From positions 15,098-79,097 of the forward strand of contig NZ_JACTOJ010000021.1 in the NCBI RefSeq assembly GCF_032335695.1: 64,000 nucleotides of DNA, written 5' to 3'. Shown here piece after piece: positions 60,497 to 64,000 of this stretch. The stretch is from JACTOJ01 sp032335695. GTDB taxonomy: Bacteria; Bacillota; Clostridia; Clostridiales; Clostridiaceae. The position numbers were made by a program, and so were the translations under genes. Every line of letters begins with the position of its first letter. Position 1 is the stretch's first letter. The notes under the pieces were generated by a model. That model searched no databases, was not told the origin of the DNA, and saw nothing but the letters and a program-made list of their open reading frames with translations.

Positions 60497-61615
60497 ATGA
60501 AAAGTAAGGTTATAGAGTTTAAGCATTGCGTAGTAGAAGGTACGGCATATGAAGCAGGTGAGCAGCTTGGTAATATGCTCAAGGATGACAGTGCATTTAT
60601 CACAGCAATTACATCATCTTTTATGGGGGGGAGTAAGCTTTCAAAGCATCAGTTGACCAAGGTAATGGATTTGTATGATAAATTCTGCCCAGGTGCCAAT
60701 GATGAAATCAAAGGTTTTGCTGATGCTGTAGGGGCTAATGCTGAGGATGTGGTTTACTATTTCGCATTTCTACAAAATAGATTGAGTAACTGCAGCCATA
60801 TTGCATTAACCCCTTCTATATCTGAGAATAGTCAAATATATTTAGGAAGAAATTATGATTTTCACTGGAACGAGAAGCCCCTACTTATTGAATCACGAAT
60901 AAAGGGACAGTATAGTCAAATAGGTTTTGGATGTCAAGTTTTTGGCCGGTTTGACGGAATGAATGAACATGGATTGTGTATAACTACGTCGGCAGGGGTT
61001 ATTAATCCGGACTATACTGAAGAAGGTTTTGTATTTCCGGTGGTCGTAAGAGCAATTTTGAATAATTGTAAAACCGTTAAAGAAGCTATAGAACTATTTG
61101 ATTCCATGCAAATAGCGGACTATAGAAATTTTATAATAGCAGACCGCTACGGGGATGCTGTATTAATTGAGGCAGCTGCATCAAAAAGAGCTTTAAAGAT
61201 GGCGGGAAATGCAGAAAATGATAAATACTTGTTTTCTACTAATCATTATAATATCCCTTCCATGAAAGAGCTGGGGTATCCAATAGTAAAACATTCAATT
61301 GTCAGGCATAATGCTATAAAAGCTTATATTGAAGCATCATTGCCAAAGATCAGTAAAGCAGAACTTAAGAAGATACTATCAACTACAATGCCTGAAGGAG
61401 TTTGTTGCCATCATTACGAAGATGGTATGGGAACCTTATGGTCTCTCGTTTTTGATCCTATGCAAATGGAAGTCGATATTTGCTTTGGGTCACCTAATAT
61501 TAATCAATGGAAAACCTTTACTCTAAATAATACTGTAGGTATTAAGAATTATTTGGCTACGTTACCGAATGAATCCGCAAATCCGGATTTTTGGAAACTT
61601 GTTTCAAACTCTTAA
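60497..61615 (+). CDS. C45-type acyltransferase/hydrolase (Ntn fold)
   Basis: 372 residues, no signal peptide. Similar to acyl-CoA:6-aminopenicillanate acyltransferase-like Ntn hydrolases. The expected nucleophile is Cys99 in FLQNRLSNCSHIALTP, followed by LGRNYDFHW and GFGCQVFGRFDGMNEHGLCI, then a late CCHHYEDGMGTLWSLVFDP. It may be autocleaved before the Cys. Members hydrolyse or transfer acyl-amide groups on peptides, beta-lactam cores or lipoamino acids. AATTGGAGG precedes ATG. Its divergent AraC neighbour and location between att-like sites 2 and 3 mark it as cargo. Confidence 0.85.
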   Translation: MKSKVIEFKHCVVEGTAYEAGEQLGNMLKDDSAFITAITSSFMGGSKLSKHQLTKVMDLYDKFCPGANDEIKGFADAVGANAEDVVYYFAFLQNRLSNCSHIALTPSISENSQIYLGRNYDFHWNEKPLLIESRIKGQYSQIGFGCQVFGRFDGMNEHGLCITTSAGVINPDYTEEGFVFPVVVRAILNNCKTVKEAIELFDSMQIADYRNFIIADRYGDAVLIEAAASKRALKMAGNAENDKYLFSTNHYNIPSMKELGYPIVKHSIVRHNAIKAYIEASLPKISKAELKKILSTTMPEGVCCHHYEDGMGTLWSLVFDPMQMEVDICFGSPNINQWKTFTLNNTVGIKNYLATLPNESANPDFWKLVSNS

Positions 61616-61660
61616 GAGTTGTTAGAGTAACACTGAGAAAACATACGTTATACCGGACAC

Positions 61661-61681
61661 GGTGAACTCTCTCACAAGTAA
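61661..61681 (+). other. att-like site 3
   Basis: GGTGAACTCTCTCACAAGTA then A: 17 of 21 bases agree with the rlmH end, including the last ten bases. It shares the upstream ACGGTGAAC with site 2. Translates G-E-L-S-H-K-stop. Confidence 0.4.
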
Positions 61682-62010
61682 TATTTAATCAGTAAAATTT
61701 GTTTAGCTGAGATTTTTATCAATATTTTAGTGATGAGATATGGAAAACAAGATAATTGTTTACTGAGGTTCAATATGATAAAATATAGGAAAGATAGATA
61801 TTGTTATTTTTTACAATGATTTGAGGCATAAAATAGAGGGTTTTGTTAGCTAGGGGGTGTTGTTATGAAGAATAAAAAGGGATTTTTGCTCTATGCAGGA
61901 TTAGTCATATAATTCAGCGGTTAATTGTATAGAGAGCAAATGATAATCGCTGGCTCATTTATATATGACAAAACTGCAATCTTGTGAATTAAAATAAAGG
62001 GAGCAGGATT
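61682..62010. other. gene-free stretch, possible transporter remnant
   Basis: After GGGGGTGTT, ATG 61865 reads MKNKKGFLLYAGLVI and stops. It resembles the first residues of a membrane transporter cut short. Otherwise nothing supported. Confidence 0.3.
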
Positions 62011-62280
62011 ATGACGGAGTATATAAATGCAAAAGATGTTTTACCAAAAACATTGATTCTTCAGATACAACAATATGTCGGTGGTAGTATGATTTACATA
62101 CCGCAAAAGGATGATGATAAAAAATCATGGGGAGTTTCAAACAATAGTAGAAGTGAAATTGTTGAAAGAAACAATGAAATCAAGGATAAGAAGAAGAATG
62201 GTGCAACCATAGATGATCTTATGTATGAGTATCATTTGTCCTATGATACAATCAAGAGTATAATTTATAGAAAGAAATAG
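62011..62280 (+). CDS. CD3324-like small HTH protein
   Basis: 89 residues with AAAGGGAGCAGG before ATG. The N-terminus (YINAKDVLPKTLILQIQQYVGGSMIYIPQK) and the C-terminal helix-turn-helix-like part (KKKNGATIDDLMYEYHLSYDTIKSIIYRKK) fit the CD3324 family of small clostridial DNA-binding-like proteins, related to Mor-type activators. Target unknown. Ended by a clear hairpin. Confidence 0.8.
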   Translation: MTEYINAKDVLPKTLILQIQQYVGGSMIYIPQKDDDKKSWGVSNNSRSEIVERNNEIKDKKKNGATIDDLMYEYHLSYDTIKSIIYRKK

Positions 62281-62283
62281 AAG

Positions 62284-62314
62284 AAAGCAGTCGGTTAATA
62301 ACTGGCTGCTTTTG
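62284..62314 (+). terminator. terminator after the CD3324-like gene
   Basis: AAAGCAGTCGGTT pairs with AACTGGCTGCTTT (two wobbles), followed by TG-T tail. Confidence 0.7.
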
Positions 62315-62394
62315 TGTATTTACATCTATAATTAAACATTACATATTATTTCCTCATATTTTCATTTATACTTTAATAATAAGTTTATGAAAAT

Positions 62395-62603
62395 GGACAT
62401 GTTTTAAAAGGATGTTGATAAAGGCGTTTTTCGCAAATGAACTCTAAGGGCGGCTTTGTTATAATTGGCTACCCATTCAAATTCGCCATCCATGGCGCTT
62501 GAATGGCTTTGCTCGTCCTGAGCAAAATTACGCCAATTATAAGTCGCAATCCCTAAGAGTTCCTAGAACTCAAACGATAATATCAACATTTTAAAACAGA
62601 ACC
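62395..62603 (-). mobile_element. MITE-like element, copy 2 (inverted)
   Basis: Ends GGACATGTTTTAAAAGGATG (from 62395) and TATCAACATTTTAAAACAGA then ACC (to 62603). The inside matches copy 1 in reverse orientation: the run from GTTGATATTATCG through the AACTCTTAGGGATTGCG block to TTATAATTGGCG is shared, with a shorter middle. Confidence 0.75.
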
Positions 62604-62649
62604 ATGAAAATTCATAAGGAAACTAAGCTTAATGAAGGGGGCTTATAAA

Positions 62650-63189
62650 GTGGAGTGGGTTTTAGAGACAGAGAGATTGTTATTACGCGAAATAACCGAG
62701 GAAGATTTTGATTTTATTCTTGAATTAGAAGCAAGAACTGAAAGTTATAAGTATGAAATGGGAGGAAGGCCTGAAAAGGATAAGGTTATTGAAAGCTGTA
62801 AAAATTACATTGAAGCAGTTAAGAAGCTTCCTGAAGAAGGAGCAATAAAATTCATTGTATGTAATAAAAAAGGTGAAAAGATGGGGGCTGTTTCTGTGTG
62901 GTGCAATTGGGAGAAAACAAAGGAATGGGAAATAGGATATAAGTTTCTTAAGGAATATTGGGTCAACGGTTATGCTTCTGAAGCAGCGGCAAAGGTAGTT
63001 GATTTTACATTTACTGAATTATCAATTCATAAGTTAATGGCCTTTATTAATTATGAGAATAAAAATAGTGCTGCTTTAGCAAAACGGGTAGGGATGGTAC
63101 AGGAGGGACATATGCGTGAAGCAAGACTTATTGAGGGCAAATGGAATGATGAACTTGTATTTACATTGTTAAAAACAGATTTAAAATAA
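62650..63189 (+). CDS. GNAT-family N-acetyltransferase
   Basis: 179 residues from GTG 62650, fixed by AAGGGGG at 62635-62641; an in-frame ATG at 62632 lies on that site. RimJ/RimL-like fold: VLETERLLLREITEEDFDFI, the acetyl-CoA beta-bulge GYKFLKEYWVNGYASEAA and FINYENKNSAALAKRVGM with the final EARLIEGKWNDELVFTLLK. It acetylates an amine, perhaps a protein N-terminus or a small metabolite; substrate not predictable. The next gene is a second, related GNAT. Confidence 0.9.
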   Translation: MEWVLETERLLLREITEEDFDFILELEARTESYKYEMGGRPEKDKVIESCKNYIEAVKKLPEEGAIKFIVCNKKGEKMGAVSVWCNWEKTKEWEIGYKFLKEYWVNGYASEAAAKVVDFTFTELSIHKLMAFINYENKNSAALAKRVGMVQEGHMREARLIEGKWNDELVFTLLKTDLK

Positions 63190-63247
63190 GAAGTGTAATA
63201 AATTGTTAAATAAAGATTGCTCATGTAACATGGAAGTAGGGATAAAT

Positions 63248-63811
63248 ATGGAAAAGGAAATCAATAAAAAACAACTTCATCAGCTGCTAAAAGGTAAAAA
63301 TATTGAACTTGTGCCTGTAACAGAAGAACATATGGATTTTCTATGTGGTGAAGAAAGTAATACGGAATTATGGTGTTATGAAGAATACATTGAGACTGAC
63401 AAGGAATGCATTCAGGAAAAATTTACTAAAAGAATTGAACAAAAGGCTGTTTTCGATTTTATTATCAAACGATGCTCAGATGGTGCACTGATGGGAGCTG
63501 CTTATATATGGCAGTATATCTCCTCACGTAAAAGCTGGGAAATTGGATATGTTATTTTGCCTGAGTTCCAAGGGAATGGATATTGTTTAGAGAGTGTAAA
63601 GCTTTTATTATCCTTTGCATTTAAGAAATTGGATGCTCATAAGGTTGTAGGTATGTGTCATTGCGATAATCTCAGATCAGTATATGTAATGCAAAAGGCA
63701 GGAATGTCAAAACAAGGTGTATTTAGGGAAGAATATCAATGTGGTAGTAAGTGGGTAGACCAATTCTATTTTAGTATTTTAGAGCGAGAATATAATAAAA
63801 ATAAGAATTAA
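63248..63811 (+). CDS. GNAT-family N-acetyltransferase, second copy
   Basis: 187 residues from ATG 63248, after a weak GTAGGG; the longer frame from a TTG at 63203 has no ribosome site. Same RimJ/RimL-like plan as the previous gene: IELVPVTEEHMDFL, SWEIGYVILPEFQGNGYCLE (acetyl-CoA loop), CHCDNLRSVYVMQKAGM and REEYQCGSKWVDQFYFSILE. The two proteins are clearly related but diverged, so this is an old tandem pair or two independent recruits. Substrate unknown. Confidence 0.88.
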   Translation: MEKEINKKQLHQLLKGKNIELVPVTEEHMDFLCGEESNTELWCYEEYIETDKECIQEKFTKRIEQKAVFDFIIKRCSDGALMGAAYIWQYISSRKSWEIGYVILPEFQGNGYCLESVKLLLSFAFKKLDAHKVVGMCHCDNLRSVYVMQKAGMSKQGVFREEYQCGSKWVDQFYFSILEREYNKNKN

Positions 63812-63853
63812 TAATTGGTGGATTTTAAAGGTGGCGCCTCGCCTCCACCAATG

Positions 63854-63888
63854 AAACCCTCGACTAATTTAATTAGTTGAGGGTTTTT
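63854..63888 (+). terminator. terminator after the GNAT pair
   Basis: AAACCCTCGACTAA (63854-63867) and TTAGTTGAGGGTTT (63872-63885) form a stem with one wobble, then TTTG. Confidence 0.82.
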
Positions 63889-63906
63889 GTTGTGCAACAA
63901 AGTAAA

Positions 63907-63925
63907 CCACTTGCTAAGCAAGTGG
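63907..63925. repeat. 19-bp palindrome near right edge
   Basis: CCACTTGCTAAGCAAGTGG is a near-perfect dyad. A hairpin of this kind followed by ordinary AT DNA can be the subterminal structure of an IS200/IS605-type element, but no tnpA is within the window. Confidence 0.3.
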
Positions 63926-64000
63926 AAGAAAAAAGGCTTATGCCGTTGAGTAGAAAAAAACTCCTATGTTAAAATAAATGCAGGTCTAGCCAACCGCAAA

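Overview
This is a strongly AT-rich chromosomal stretch with the look of a spore-forming, anaerobic Clostridium sensu stricto. Supporting genes are ytaF, a GerMN lipoprotein, a dimeric dUTPase, an acyl-ACP thioesterase and NuoM/NuoN-type subunits, together with many TTG starts and strong Shine-Dalgarno sequences. purA, walJ, rlmH, a dnaD/dnaI-like pair and a tRNA cluster suggest a place not far from the origin; that placement is inference. No rRNA, CRISPR array, complete insertion sequence or phage was seen.

Region by region: 1-2.9 kb holds the 3' end of a NADH:quinone oxidoreductase-like operon (nuoM partial, nuoN). 2.9-25.4 kb is a copper and extracytoplasmic metal/redox island: two OmpR/histidine-kinase systems (the second regulator has an in-frame stop), a YHS/Cys-His protein, CopA, CopZ, a Met-rich secreted protein, a membrane-anchored multicopper oxidase, two CcdA-like proteins with a TlpA thioredoxin, a His/Cys/Met-rich membrane protein, an HMA-SafE-cupredoxin fusion, an NlpC/P60 hydrolase, a chemoreceptor, a FeoB-associated-type Cys-rich peptide and a polytopic membrane protein. 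A solitary HhH/PD-(D/E)xK-like protein is embedded in it. 25.4-28.5 kb is decayed DNA: topB lacking its 5' end, broken HTH and zinc-finger genes, and small repeats. 28.5-56.2 kb is ordinary housekeeping: speD, signal peptidase, purA, an NADH-oxidase-like gene, a probable B6 uptake/salvage pair, deacetylase, thioesterase, seven tRNAs including a duplicated Glu-Val-Asp block, dnaI/dnaD-like genes, cell-wall and protease genes, murA, walJ and ilvE. 56.3-62.6 kb starts at rlmH and is an accessory segment (alginate-lyase-like protein, AraC regulator, C45 hydrolase, CD3324-like protein) between two inverted copies of a MITE-like repeat. The window ends with two GNAT acetyltransferases.

The main discovery candidate is a promoter architecture repeated at nine or more places in the 5-25 kb island: two CTTCATA-like heptamers exactly 11 bp apart, with a -10 hexamer beginning exactly 16 bp after the start of the second heptamer. 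This is how an OmpR-family regulator would sit over the -35 position. It ties the multicopper oxidase, CcdA/TlpA, the HMA-SafE-cupredoxin fusion, several metal-ligand-rich small proteins, a chemoreceptor and a wall hydrolase into one probable regulon. copA instead has a CsoR-like palindrome. The second candidate is a set of three att-like sequences, the rlmH 3' end and two downstream look-alikes, which suggests SCC-style insertion at rlmH.
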